Shown here: in pieces, positions 1 through 64,000 of the stretch
Numbering within the stretch: the stretch's first letter is position 1
Layout of the letters: each line of letters begins with the position of its first letter
Assembly (NCBI GenBank): GCA_012295275.1
Contig: CM022670.1
Span: forward strand, 12,180,583-12,244,582
Reading direction: 5' to 3'
DNA from: Chrysomallon squamiferum
Taxonomy: Eukaryota > Mollusca > Gastropoda > Neomphalida > Peltospiridae
DNA: 64,000 bases
Program-made: the position numbers and the translations under genes
Notes under the pieces: model-generated
Database searches by the model: none
The model's input: only the letters and a program-made list of their open reading frames with translations
What the model was told of the DNA's origin: nothing

Positions 1-514
1 TTTTTAAAAATATTGCTTAGAATTTAAAAAAAAAAAAAAAAATAAAGAAAAAAAAAAAAGAAAAAAAAAAGAAAAGAAAAAAGCTTCAGTTAAACAAATC
101 CTTAATAGTTCAAAAGTATGTTAAAATCAAACATAACACAAAATAATCCCTCTTGTCGACAAGAAACGCGATTTACGAAAACATTCGACGAAGAAGTAGT
201 AAACGCCTGCGTTCAAAACTCATCTGCGTATTGATTCAGTACCACTGAACGCTGTCTTTAAATCGGGAAACGCTGCCCGCCAAACACATTCGTGACAACT
301 GAGCAAACGTCAAACGAAAGTGACAGGAATTTCATGTATCACTTGCTGACAATTAATTCCAAAGGTGAAGGTCAGTAGTTAATGACAAACCACGTGTATT
401 CCAAGTTGGCGTCAGTGGACCGATGGCTCTGCATGGTGGTGACTATGTTGAGTTTGGATGTGGAAAATGTCCGTGTTGTTTTCTGAGTACTCCGCTAGTA
501 TCGGCACCGCTACA
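1..514. other. 5' flank / probable 5' UTR of the receptor gene
   Basis: A-rich tracts fill 27-80. The rest up to the start codon is ordinary mixed sequence, less AT-rich from about 150 onward. I see no convincing TATA box or initiator, so promoter and transcription start are undefined. Part of 300-514 is probably 5' UTR because the first exon must begin upstream of 515. Confidence 0.5.
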
Positions 515-51475
<50,961 letters not shown>

Positions 51476-52400
51476 TTAACAGTGTTAAAAGTGATTAATT
51501 AAAAAAAATAATAATGAAAAAAAATAAAAAAGATCATTCACGTGAACAACAGCAGTCTCATTCCCGGTGCTAATCGCTCGTGAAGACAAAAATATCACTT
51601 AAAACTGTAAACGGACACGTTAAAATGTCCCTTTAATAACGACAGTGAGCGCAGAAAGGTCATTTAACAAGTAATCCAACAAAATGGTAAATGGAGTCAC
51701 TCTCTCTTGATAACGGCGTATTGACTATACACGAAAAAGCAGCTACTTGACGTAATGCTTTGTGTACGATACCGGAAAAACAGGCATTTTTGCAAAAATT
51801 GCTTGTTTACGAAACCGGAAGAACAGCCATCAGCATATTCCACTTTTTTTTTTTTTTTTTGAAATAATATCGGCAAAAATGCAGAAGTGTAAGAAAACTC
51901 GATATTTTCATTAACAGCGGTTGATTGCTGTGTTAAAAATTCAGTGTGTTATTTTAGCGAGATGAAAATATTAACGTGTGCACGACTATGAAGAAACTCA
52001 ATACTAAAAAGCAGATCAGGTAACAACGTGTTTTTCAGGTCTTTTGTGCTGGAGGTTAGATTGTTTAGAACGGTGTTTTTGTTATCTTTTTAATATTTTT
52101 TTTTTTTGCATTATTATTATTATTATTATTATTGCTTTTTTGTGACGAAATTTGTATAAATTTGAAAACATTGATAAATCTGTCTTTATTTATTTTATTT
52201 TATTTTATTTTATTTTATTTTATTTATTTATTTTTTTTTTTTTTAATTAATTTTATTATTCAGTAGTAAAGTAATACAAAATAAAATAATGAATCATATT
52301 TCATTTTTATACTGAATGACGTATTTCAGTCGAGGTTTTATCTGAAATGCTGTAAAAATAAAGTATATTTGAAGACAGCAGAATATCTACACTGATCTTC
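51476..52400 (+). other. Probable 3' UTR with candidate poly(A) signals
   Basis: Sequence after the stop codon. AATAAA hexamers occur at 51523, 52280 and 52357, but A-rich sequence makes them frequent by chance. The first is only about 50 bases past the stop. The pair at 52280 and 52357 is plausible; the true 3' end cannot be decided from sequence alone. Confidence 0.4.
52187..52245. repeat. (TTTTA)n and T-run in the probable 3' UTR
   Basis: About eight TTTTA pentamers followed by a T-run. Confidence 0.93.
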
Positions 52401-53936
52401 ATTAAACATGAATAGAACATATAATAATAAACAATCCATACGCGGCAACACAGCATCATCTCAAACCCAGATAAATGTACATGTAGTTTATACATGTATC
52501 TTTATATGTTTATAGTATAAATATTTGATATGTTTGTAAGCTTTCCTTATTATTAAAGAAACGGAGGAATACCTTAAATATGTTTTTGCTTATAAATACG
52601 CAATAGGCCTACTTTGTTTTATGGAGAAATGTTATATAAAATCAAGGAGAAATGCATCTGTTAAAATATTGCATAGCGAATGATATTATATCGATAAAAT
52701 TCCATATTACTGATCGTGCTGTATCGTTTATTTGATATTTTTTTTTATTGTGTATTACGGAAAAATACGACCTTTAAAATGTTTCATTACGTAATATATC
52801 GAGATATTACGAAACAAACCCGAACAAATCTGTACACATTTTTTTTTGAATTAGGGCATTTACACAAAATCATTGTTGTATGATCCAGTTTCTGTCTGTA
52901 TCAGTATATCCAGTATATCAGTATATCATTATATGTGTAAATATAAAATCTAATTTAGAATAATATTAATTTTCTTTTATGGAAGCGAGTAATGAACATG
53001 AAAATTTATCTTTTATATTAGGAATGATGCTTTTAATTTGTTTTCTCTAGTAACGACTTGTATCGAGCTTTGTACTGTCAAGTTAACAAACTGAGTTTTA
53101 GGCTTGTGGATTTAACTTTATTACACATTTTATTATATTACTTTTTATTAACAAAAAAAACAAAACAGAACAATAATGAAACCTCCCTAAATACCTTTGC
53201 GATCATCATCAACAATAATAATAATACAAAATTAAATAATAAAAAGTGAAAAAAAAAAAAAAAAAAAAAAATAAAAAAAATGAAAACAAAATCAAAGAAA
53301 AAAGAAAAGAAAATGGCTACCAATATACACGCATGTATGTATACACAGTCAACGAAATAAAAATAAACTAAGAAATATTTTTATCAGATTTATTTCTTTG
53401 TTTTAACATTACATCGAGCAAATAATGAACTTGCTAGTTTTTATAACGTCTGCAGTGTTCTTTGTTTATCGTGTTTATTGAATAACGTTTTATTTTCTAT
53501 CACAATACTGTATTTAAAAATGAAATAAATTTTCCGCACAAGGTTTCACTTTGAAAACCTACGTAAATAAAGATAACTGAATACATATGTATTAAGAATT
53601 AATTATGTGAATGTATAATATACTTTGTATTCATTAACCACGTGTGTGAATGGACAGTTTATTGATTTATGTAATAAAATTATTTTTTCTCAACAGTTTT
53701 TGTTTTCGTAACTCTTCTATGGCAGTGGGTGGTAACATACATACACACGTACATGTATGGATATTTAGTCAGTGGTGGTCAAAGGATCTAGTCTAACCTA
53801 GCTGAGAGAAAAGAAATCTAGAACAAAAAAGACACTGGAAATAAAATATTAGTTTATAATTTAATGATATATTAAACATTTCTGATAAGTAAATTATGTA
53901 GATGTATGTATCTATGTACGTGTGCATGTATGTATA

Positions 53937-54181
53937 TAATGTATGTATGTATGTATGTATGTATGTATGTATGTATGTATGTATGTATGTATGTATGGAT
54001 GGATGTATGTATGGATGTATGGATGGATGGATGGATGTATGGATGTGTGTATGGATGTATGGATGTATGGATGTGTCTGTGTGTATGCATGTGTGTATAT
54101 ATGTATGTATGTATCTATGTATGTATGTATGTATGTATGTATGTATGTATGTGTGTATATGTATGTTTGTATATGTATGTA
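53937..54181. repeat. ATGT/ATGG tetranucleotide repeat
   Basis: About 240 bp of ATGT units with an ATGG block in the middle. Met-Tyr-Val-Cys and Thr-Tyr-Ile-His frames are artefacts. Confidence 0.97.
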
Positions 54182-55176
54182 TTTTGTGTGTACGCTCGTT
54201 CGTTCGTATTTATATTTATTCTCTTTTTCTAAGCTACATTTGCACAATTTATAAACAAAATTAATATTATTTAGATATTCTTGTATCATTATTTGCTTGT
54301 TACTTGATAATCACTTTGCTGCAATTTTCTAGCACATTTCCACACTTTTGTTTGCGGTTGTTTAACCACTGTTATTTGCAATGGCCCAGATAGTGAATGC
54401 AGAAAGAATCAAGTAACAATTCCTTAACGCGAGTCATCTGATCCCATGCAAACAGTTTAATCATATCGTTTGTCGCTTAACGATTCTATTTACAAGCCAA
54501 CCGCTCTAGGCTGCAGTTTAATAAAGACAGAAAAATAAACAAGACACACATTCCATCACTGTTAGAAGCGAAAATTCACAAGTAATTGTCGTAACATTAA
54601 ACATAATCTGCAAAGAAACATTTGATCGTTTTGATTCGAGTAGAATATACAAAGAGATCATTTATCATTTTTAACTGCGTTGTATGACATTTTCAGAATA
54701 CACCAAAGGCGGAATCAATCATAGAAGATTACAGATTTATACGGCTGTTATTTCCCCGGTATCCACTGCAGCATCGTCTCCGTTCACAACGTTGTGATAA
54801 TGACGATTCGCTCATTCTGTGTCAGTAGAAGCAGCAGGATTTTACTCGGTCACCACGTCGACCTCGTCGTTTCTGGTACAGCAGCGACGCAAAGGCAGAA
54901 ATAACATCCTATCATTTATCATTATATCTGTATGACGTTTTATTAAATAAAGGAAAGATGTATAGCCGTTTTGACTCCAGTGTTGGCCTATGGAATAAAT
55001 AAAAAAAAATGATGGAAAATAGAAAATTAATTTGATAATATTGCCAAATTCGATAAACTGTTCGTAAATATGTTTTTGTCAATTTGATTTTGAGATGACA
55101 GATGTGAGGAGACTGTAAATGGGAAATCATTGTCATTCAGTAAGACACACCACAACTCTGGTCATAATGACTGTTT

Positions 55177-55440
<264 letters not shown>

Positions 55441-56627
55441 AGAAAGATACACACATACATATATACGCATCCTTTTCAACTATAGAATAAGAAAGAGAAA
55501 GCACTATAAAACTTACGTATGCATATATATGTATATATGTATATCAGTTAAATATAATTAATAAATGAATAAAGAGATATAAAGAACAATAATATACATT
55601 CTGTTATCCATTCATATTACAGTAAAGAGAAACCTTGACACGTTGTTTAAACTCCAGTGAAAGACAACATGATTTAATCAGGCTGAATCTGTGAGAGTCA
55701 TAATGCCGAATCAATCACTGTTGACTAAAACCATCAAACACGTACTTAAACCATCATACACGTACTAGCACATCCACTTCAGACTGTCATAATAAGGCGT
55801 TACCTAAACCAAGCCCACATAAACGCCAGGTCGCACCAACAACCATCATTTCCATAACCATCGCTTATTATGCACATTGATGGGAAACATTATAAAATAA
55901 GAATCGTTATTAGATGCTTTTCCATTCGTGTCGAAAATGGCTGAACATATTAACGTTATTGAATTACACCACAGAAACCGGGCCAAGTCGAAATTACCAT
56001 GATTAGCGGTTTGAATCGTAGGAGGGAAGCTTGTGGCGAGTGTCCGGACTGGAATAGAATTAGGAACAATGCTGTGCAATCTTTCTAGTGTATTTAAAAG
56101 TGAACTAACTACATTTTTATCGGATAATCACACACCGATGCCAAGTGCACCTGTTAATAACGATTCAGATGAAGACGTCAGCTGTGTTATTTTTCAATCT
56201 TACAAACGGACTGGCCATCTCATTTCACTAATGCCCGTACAGAAGTGCTGATGAATGTCCACGGTGATGTTAAAGACGGAGAGACGTTTTCAGATGAAGC
56301 TATGTCAAAAATAGCGTAACTCGGTGTAAAGAAGTGAAGACAATTAACACAGATTTGAAAGGTTAACTTGGTGCAGTATTACAGTGATTTCTAAACATGT
56401 TTATTTTGTTATTTAGTTCTCTGTTTATTTTGTTATTTAGTTCTCTTTTTGTTTATTTTGGCAAAATGTTAATAATTACACTAATCACGATAATGGTGTT
56501 ATTATGGCTTGGCTATGCAATTATGCTATCCGCGATAATCTATTTTAAAAAGATGTAAAGAATACTCCAAAAGAAGGAAGGGAAAACCAGTAAAACAGAC
56601 AGTTAAACTCAAGGGCGAGCGGTCGGG

Positions 56628-56789
<162 letters not shown>

Positions 56790-56871
56790 CCAAAGAAAGT
56801 AAATAAAAATAAAATAAAGCAGACCAAGCGGATAATACACAAAACAACATACAAAATAAGTTACAAAAAAC

Positions 56872-56874
<3 letters not shown>

Positions 56875-56915
<41 letters not shown>

Positions 56916-56985
56916 CAAATCAACAACAACAACAGCAATAATAGAAACAACAACAACAACAAGAATAATAATAATAGTAATAGTA
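56875..56985. repeat. AAT/CAA trinucleotide repeats
   Basis: AAT block at 56875-56910 followed by interrupted CAA and AAT triplets. Confidence 0.93.
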
Positions 56986-57359
56986 ATATAAGATGATAAA
57001 CAGTAGTTTTGCAGTAATTATGCTGAAAATATCTCAGAACATTCCTTAAGCCTGTTAGTTGTGCATGTGTGTCCTGTTACCCAACGTTTAAGAAGTTGAT
57101 AACACACAATTTTCTTGAACTACACAGTCTCCTAACAGCATCAAGCAGTCATTATCGGATCATTTACTTCTGTTTACGAGTTCGGTTACATCAACCAGCC
57201 AGTCTGTTTCCTTTTTGTTCTTATCATATTGTATCTGTTTTAAAGGCAGATTATGGAAGTTAAAATATATGGAAGGAACAATCAGAGTCATATTACCCAA
57301 ATTTAAAAAAAAAAAAAGAAGTTGAGGATTGTTTTACAAATGTTTAAATTGGTATTTGT

Positions 57360-57421
57360 TCTGTAACTTTGACATTTTCGAGAAATACTGACAAAAGAGA
57401 TTGATAAAGTTTGTGAAAATA

Positions 57422-57454
<33 letters not shown>

Positions 57455-57544
57455 TGCACACTGACATACATACGTCTCTCTCTCTCTATCATTTTTTCTA
57501 ACTCTATCAGTTGTCAGTGTTTCTCGAAAATGTCAAAGTTACAG
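57360..57544. repeat. Inverted repeat with ~34-bp arms
   Basis: TCTGTAACTTTGACATTTTC and what follows at 57360-57393 is repeated in reverse complement at 57511-57544 with one mismatch (ATACTGACA against ACACTGACA). The 117-bp interior is TA/CA/TC repeat. Resembles a small foldback element. Confidence 0.9.
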
Positions 57545-58189
57545 AAAAACCCACACAGATATATATGTGTGTGTTTTTTTATATATATATATATGTAGCT
57601 AGATAGATAGATAGATAGACTGAGAGAGAAATCAGTAGATGGATCAATAACCTGATAAACTGGTAATAGGTAGGAAGATAGAGAGATATATAGATAGATG
57701 ATGTACATAGTTAAGCAGGATTAATATAAGCGACAGAAAGATTCAGAAAGACAAAACGAAAAGAGAGAGACCGTAGGAAAAAAAAAAATTAAGGTAGAAC
57801 ATAGAAAGAAAGAAACAGAGATAGCAATACGGAAGGACGGATGGTAAATACTGCAGAAAATATTTATTAAATATTTATTAAATATTTTCACTTATGCATA
57901 AATTAATTCCGACTGTTTATTTAAACTGGGACGTTTAGGACACGAACTGGAATCACATTCGAAGTTCTCTTTATCATGAGTTATGTATTCGGTTCTTGTT
58001 TCGTAATGGACAGAAAATTATAGCTTGGCTGCGTTTGTTACCACATTTTGCTGATAGCAGCGAAGCAAGGCAATTAAACTGTTAGTTACGTCTGTGCTAT
58101 GAATCGGTTTTACATTCGCTAAAAATCCCGATAAGGTGTCGTTAATTTCAACAAAAACCCATTTATTATCTCTTTGTGGAAAGACAAAC

Positions 58190-58194
<5 letters not shown>

Positions 58195-58273
<79 letters not shown>
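58195..58273. repeat. (GA)n microsatellite
   Basis: About 37 GA units. Confidence 0.97.
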
Positions 58274-58276
<3 letters not shown>

Positions 58277-61042
58277 TTAGAATTTTTTAACATTTCTGTT
58301 TTGGTGCAGTGTGAATGGGCGTTTTACAAATTGCATGTTTCAGATTAGTTCAAAACGATTGAAATAATGGCTTCTAGTACGAGAAAACGCGCTATCAATT
58401 CTTGTTGGACCAATTACAGCTATCAATGTACGTTGCTCGTTTTTCACGCCCTGTAATAGAACTTTGAATAATTTACTGCATTTTACATGTGAACGGCTAT
58501 TCCCGTTACACGTCCAGGCAGATTGCTCCAGTTACAGTGGAAAAAGAAGCTCGGCAATAAACAACGTCTCTGAACGCTTCATTTAATTCGAAAATCGGAA
58601 ATCAAAACATAAATTGTTCGTTTTGTTAATTTGACAGAATTTTATGGCTTGCAGAAGTAGTGCGGTTTGTAAAAAAAAAAAAAAAAAAATATAAAAATAT
58701 AAAGAAATATGTACAAGATTAAAAGAAGATATAAAGTATATTTTAATGATTTGCGTAAAACAACGAAAAGAAATGAATGTTTTTATAAATTGAATGGTTT
58801 CTTTTTTTTTTTTTTTTTTTTTTCCAGTGAGATCAAATAACAGAACTGATCCTCAACAATCACATTGGGAGCAGTCGTCACCGAATAGCAGCCATATATC
58901 TTATACATTTCTTCTTTTTTCTCTTTTTAAATATATACCTTTTTTTTTTTTTTTTTTGCTACGACTGTCGCCGAATTAATATTTCAACTGTTAAATAACC
59001 TACTGTACCAGTCACTCTGGGACTGGCTGTTATTAATTATTCACAAGTTTAGAAAATTACGTTACGTCAACGTCTGCAGGGGACGTCGTGAATGGCGTAG
59101 TTTCTTTTCGCTTCATGCATGGTCAGATCTGATGCAGACTTACAATTAACGACAACGACCATCAGCGATGAGGAAAGCAGCAACTTCAGCAGATATAGCA
59201 ACAGCGACAACAACTACAACAATAAAAACGATACGTAAAAGAACTAAATTGTTATTCACATGTTTGTTGTGGTATTTTAAGAATTATTTGTTTACTATTG
59301 TAAAATCTTAAGTAAAATTTAAATTTATGCAGACTTAAAAAGATTCTGTGATAATACGAACAAATAGTACGACATATTTAATATAATAAGAAGTGACTGT
59401 TACTAATTATTGCTACGACCTTTGCTAATAATAAAGTATTACAGTCAAAAACAAAAAACAAATTCAGAATTATGGAGGCAGACAGATACATACTCGCATT
59501 TGGAAGATTTATAATTATTGTAGATCAACTTACTTTCTTCTCCATGTTAAATACTACTTCAGTTTTATCAACCATAAGGAGTTAATGAAGGGGTAAAATA
59601 TAATTTGGAACGAACATTCACGACTATTTTTGATGCGGCAGCGTACTGAGTAATCAAGCTCAGTAAGAGTTAGCGTGTATTTAAATAAGTGAACTGTGAT
59701 GTATGCAGGACCTGAAACCGCTGGGACACGCTAACAAAGATCACGGAGTCCACGTGATATATGGCAGAGATAAAAACGTCCGCTTGCCTTTTGTTTGACT
59801 TCTCTCGCAGGTCCTGTGTTTGTCCAGCAAACAGTCTGGTTTCAGTGCTGCCGTGCTTCCCACCTGACCTTGACCCCCGCCAATTGCAGTAAAACGCTGT
59901 TTTAATCACAGACGCTGTTTACTGACATGCAGCGAAATTGTGATTGGGTTTTTGGATGTGATGCACAAAACTTGTCGAAATGCAGCACGATCATCTGAGA
60001 CTAAGTGTAGAGGAATAATAATTAATTTCGTTTCGGGTGAAAAACTGAATCTGTCGCCGCATGAGACGCGTTGACGCGAGATTTCCAATAAAAGAGAAAA
60101 TGTTTTTTTAATAATAATTAAACTTTTCATTTTCTTTCTCCGATTTCTTTGAGGGATCCATAAAACCTCCATGTAATTGTCATTTCGCTCATGTTGAATG
60201 AAACAATGACTAGATGTTGAACTGTCTGTTTTACAAATGTTTTTATGGACATTATCATTTGCAGACAATGTGTAATTTCAAGAAGACGTGTTGTTTATAA
60301 CTGCTATTATGTTTTGTCCTCTAAAACAATTATTCATTTTTCCATTGTTTGAGTATTGTTTGTTTTTTGTTCTTTAAAGCTTTTTGGTTAGAATTCAACT
60401 ACAAAAAATAAAAATATAAGAAATGTGTGATATGTGTGTCACAAAAGAAATGAAAAACAAAATCAAAATAAAAATAAACTGAGAGAAAATTTAAAAAAAT
60501 GCTCCTTCAGTCTTTATAGCCCTAAGTTGGAACTCGTTTGGTTTATTTCTAAATCCAGGCCTGGATAAAATGTAATTAGAACGAGCTGTTTGAAATGCAG
60601 TTCTGAAGATAAAGTTGGAATCAGAAGTGTTATTTTGAAGGTTATTTTGTCGCGAACAACAACCGAATCTTTAGCATTAATTCCTAACAGATTAATTTGT
60701 AAATAACCAGTGGCCAAACAAACGAGAAAAATTAGAAATTGCTTTTAGTCTATTAAATACATTCTCGCCTAGAAGCATGTACGACACCGAACAAAAGAAA
60801 TCATCTCAAAAGAGAGATTTACACGCCAGAGGCGTGTGCATGTAATTAAAGAAAACTGCAAAATCAGATAAAAATTGAAAATTTCAGTGTTTTGTACTGT
60901 TTAGGTGTCATTTTATACCTGAGGAAAGTTCATTGGCTCAGTGGGTTAGAGTGCTAAGTTGTGTCATGATAGTAATAGTATCACTATCCATTTCAGAACA
61001 TTCTTTCTGCTGCTTTCCGTTCCTGTCATTGCTCTAGAATCT

Positions 61043-61390
<348 letters not shown>

Positions 61391-62024
61391 TTCTCCTTTT
61401 CTACGTTGCTTGGTTATGTCAGATAAGAGTAATCAGTAGAGTTAGAGACGAAATTCCTTTATCACATCATCAAAAACGTTTACTTTTCGTCACATCGCAG
61501 CAGCCAATATTAAACTGTCATTAACCAAACACCACAGAGCGAAAGTGGGTTAAACAAGCATTATTTATATTTAAATCCTAATTTAATTTTTCAGTTAATG
61601 TATGAAAGACTGAAAGATATTCAAATGCTGTTTAACTCACGCATAGAGAAATTCAGTGTAGCTGGGAGACAATGTTTAAGTTTAGAAAACAAGAAAACTG
61701 TGATGTGTGGTTTTTTTTTTTCCGTTCTATACAAAGAATGGTCAAATCACTCTGACAGCAGACGATATATTCTGTCTGCTGGTTTTGCCTGCAGACGATG
61801 ATGACATTTTTTGCCTTTGACAAACACACAGTTCCTTAGTTCGTGTTTTGAAACAAACAAGTCGAAATGTGATTTTAAATCGAAATGATAATGGAATTTT
61901 GATGTAAAATTCATATGCCCCTCTGGGTATCATTAATAGAAAAAAGATTTAAAAAAACCAAACATTTTTTTTTTTTTTTTTTGTTTATTTTAATGATGAC
62001 TAATATAATATGGGAAATGGAACG

Positions 62025-62095
62025 GGTTTGTCTGTCTTGGTAAGCATTCGCCTCGGGAGCGGTAGGTCGCTGGATCGATTCTCATTAGCCACATC
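62025..62095 (+). mobile_element. tRNA-derived SINE head remnant
   Basis: CTTGGTAAGCATTCGCCTCG then GGAGCGGTAGGTCGCTGGAT and CGATTCT has the layout of a tRNA-like SINE head. GGATCGATTCT at 62072-62082 is close to the pol III B box. The A box is degraded and there is no clear body or tail. SINEs with heads of this kind are common in mollusc genomes. Confidence 0.5.
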
Positions 62096-63447
62096 GTTTT
62101 TCTTTATCTGTTATATTATATTATCTGTATTGTATCTTACTTATCATTAACACCGCAAACGCTCTCCAGTCAGTGACAAATCTACGATTCTGGATGAATG
62201 GTGTTATTGAAATCAAAAATCAAATGTTTATATATATATATCTTTTTTTTTTTTTAAAAGGGTTTCTGTGTACGAATCAGTGATGTAAATGAATAACTCC
62301 TACACCCTCTCTTCTCTCTGACAAATCATCTTAAACAGTGACACTATCTCGAGGAGACACTCGCTGCATCTTACGACCAGTTAGAACATTATATACGACC
62401 GTTTGATTCTTCAGCTTAATTGCCATTTTCTTTTGGTTTGTTTTCAAACGAAACAAATAAAGCTTATTCATTTAACGAATTAAGATAATAATCTTTCTTC
62501 TCTCCCACTCTACTTTTTTTTCCTATCCTATTTATTTGAACGAATGAACTGAAAAACATCGATTTTCGAGTTTCCCTGTCTTTTTGAATTATGTTCGTCG
62601 GGCTTCACTAGGCGAAACGAAATGTTCAAGTCGAGCTAAACACATCATTTACAATTTGTCGACAACAAGAAGAAGGCCTGGGTCAGAAATTAAATTAGAA
62701 ACCGAAAAATATTTATTAGGCACTTCTTTTACTTTTTTCTTTCTTGTAGTCAGCTTGATGAAAATTACTGTTATAGAGAAGTAGCGTTCGTTATGGGGTA
62801 GCATAATGCATGTCGTTTATGACAAGTCGCTTTAATGACATTGTACGTAATTCCATTTAAGAGTTTGAATTAAATAAATCAGGGAAACAGTTTTTAGAAG
62901 AAAAAACAACTCAGAAGTGTGTTTGTGTGTTAGAAAGTCATTGAACTTATACAGAAAAATATATTTTGTAAACGTTGATAATTTAAATTAATGATGTCAT
63001 CATCTTAATATGAATATTTAAGTATATAATATTTAATTACATATATATTTCATAATGGTAATATGCATCAAAGTAGAAACATATTCATACTACATCGGAC
63101 AGTTATTTCATCAGAAAGATACAAATGATATTATTAATTAAAATTGCACTTATTATTTAACATGAATAAATTAATCTTTTATGTGCAAATGAAGATAATT
63201 CCTGTGAACCATTATGTCTAATGATAACACTCAAACCAGTCACTTATACCTATTTATTTTATCTTAGTTTTCGTTTAAAGTTTAGCAATAATGAAATTTT
63301 AAGATCAAATAGAATTAATATGAACACTTTTATATAAAAAAGTTTCAGAAAGGAAACAGAGAAAATTGTCCATAATAGTATTCGTAATAGAAATAGTATT
63401 ACAAATTTAAGAATAAATGAAAAAAACTTAATAACAATAAAAACAAC

Positions 63448-63487
<40 letters not shown>

Positions 63488-63509
63488 TTCTGTAAAAAGT
63501 AATATTTTT

Positions 63510-63850
63510 ACTGTAGACTATTTGTGTTTTCTATTTTCACTATTTACTATTTGGCATTCATAATTTAACTATAGACGTTCTGTCATTCATATTTAAACTA
63601 TAGACAATTTGATATTCATAGTTTAACTATAGACTTTTTGTCATTACTATTTTAACTATAGACTTTGATATTCATATTTTAACTATAGACTATTTGAAAT
63701 TCATATTTTTAATTATAAACGTTTTGTCATTCGTATTTTAATTATGGACTATTTATTGTTGGTATTTTAAACTGTAGATTATTTGTCATTCATATTTTAA
63801 TAATAAACTATTTTTTTTTTTTTTAATATTTTTAACTATACACTTTATGT
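63510..63850. repeat. Minisatellite with ~33-35-bp unit
   Basis: TTTAACTATAGAC followed by TTTTGTCATTCATAT recurs about ten times with substitutions up to a T-run near 63810. Continues weakly to about 63890. Confidence 0.9.
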
Positions 63851-64000
63851 TGTTGATATTTTTGACTTCAGAACATTTGTCTTTCATACTGGCTGTCAAA
63901 ATTGTCTTTCAAATGTTACATTTTTATTTTTATTTATTTTTATTTATTTATTTAATTTTTTTTTTTTTTTTTTTGTAAAATGAAATAATGGACAGGTTTT

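Noticed and set aside
53872-54289. Met-Tyr-Val-Cys and Tyr-Ile-His-Thr frames of 100-125 codons
   Set aside because: Translations of the ATGT/ATGG tetranucleotide repeat.
55846-56251. Opposed 77- and 72-codon frames suggestive of a decayed transposase
   Set aside because: No catalytic motif or terminal repeats could be identified, and similarity to any transposase is only impressionistic.
58794-58979. Possible exon after a T-tract and CCAG (VRSNNRTDPQQSHWEQ)
   Set aside because: No recognisable family, no good donor, and T-tracts followed by AG are common by chance in this sequence.
60933-60960. TGGCTCAGTGGGTTAGAGTG as a tRNA gene or SINE A box
   Set aside because: The A-box match is good, but no B box or clover-leaf pairing follows, so it cannot be supported as a tRNA or SINE.

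Overview
The window is animal nuclear DNA: AT-rich, full of microsatellites, and carrying one split gene with GT-AG introns. The protein type, the large repeat-filled introns and two tRNA-like SINE remnants suggest a lophotrochozoan, probably a mollusc. The phylum is inferred and was not demonstrated by any search.

One gene fills about 80% of the window. It is a complete AMPA-class (GluA-like) ionotropic glutamate receptor subunit on the + strand, from a start codon at 515 to a stop codon ending at 51475. I could assemble it as 17 coding exons (515-599, 3893-4045, 11006-11253, 16475-16671, 25516-25569, 26406-26567, 27006-27209, 31519-31626, 32034-32156, 37838-37910, 43272-43405, 46366-46718, 48294-48492, 49179-49426, 49670-49781, 50652-50789, 51380-51475). 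All junction phases agree and the product is about 895 residues. Domain order is signal peptide, amino-terminal domain (exons 2-8), ligand-binding half S1 (exons 9-12), M1, pore loop M2, M3, ligand-binding half S2 (exons 13-15), M4 and a short cytoplasmic tail.

Three things make this receptor unusual. First, the pore-loop Q/R site is Met and the conserved Asp four residues later is Glu. Second, the residues equivalent to the GluA2 interdomain pair Glu402-Thr686 are Thr and Ile, and the one equivalent to the dimer-interface Leu483 is Ala, although the residues that contact glutamate are intact. Third, exon 3 carries a one-base frameshift relative to the family. Splicing to a second AG 11 bases downstream would bypass it, at the cost of a conserved disulfide cysteine. 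The exon at the vertebrate flip/flop position is present once only.

Layout: 1-514 is 5' flank. Introns occupy 600-51379 and hold long (TC)n, (GA)n, (CA)n, (TTA)n and A/T tracts, several minisatellites, a 337-bp MITE inserted into a minisatellite, and several strong inverted repeats. From 51476 to 64000 there is the 3' UTR and then repeat-rich intergenic sequence; I could not support a second gene there. Several CpG-containing, non-repetitive islands stand out from the AT-rich background and are offered only as weak regulatory candidates.
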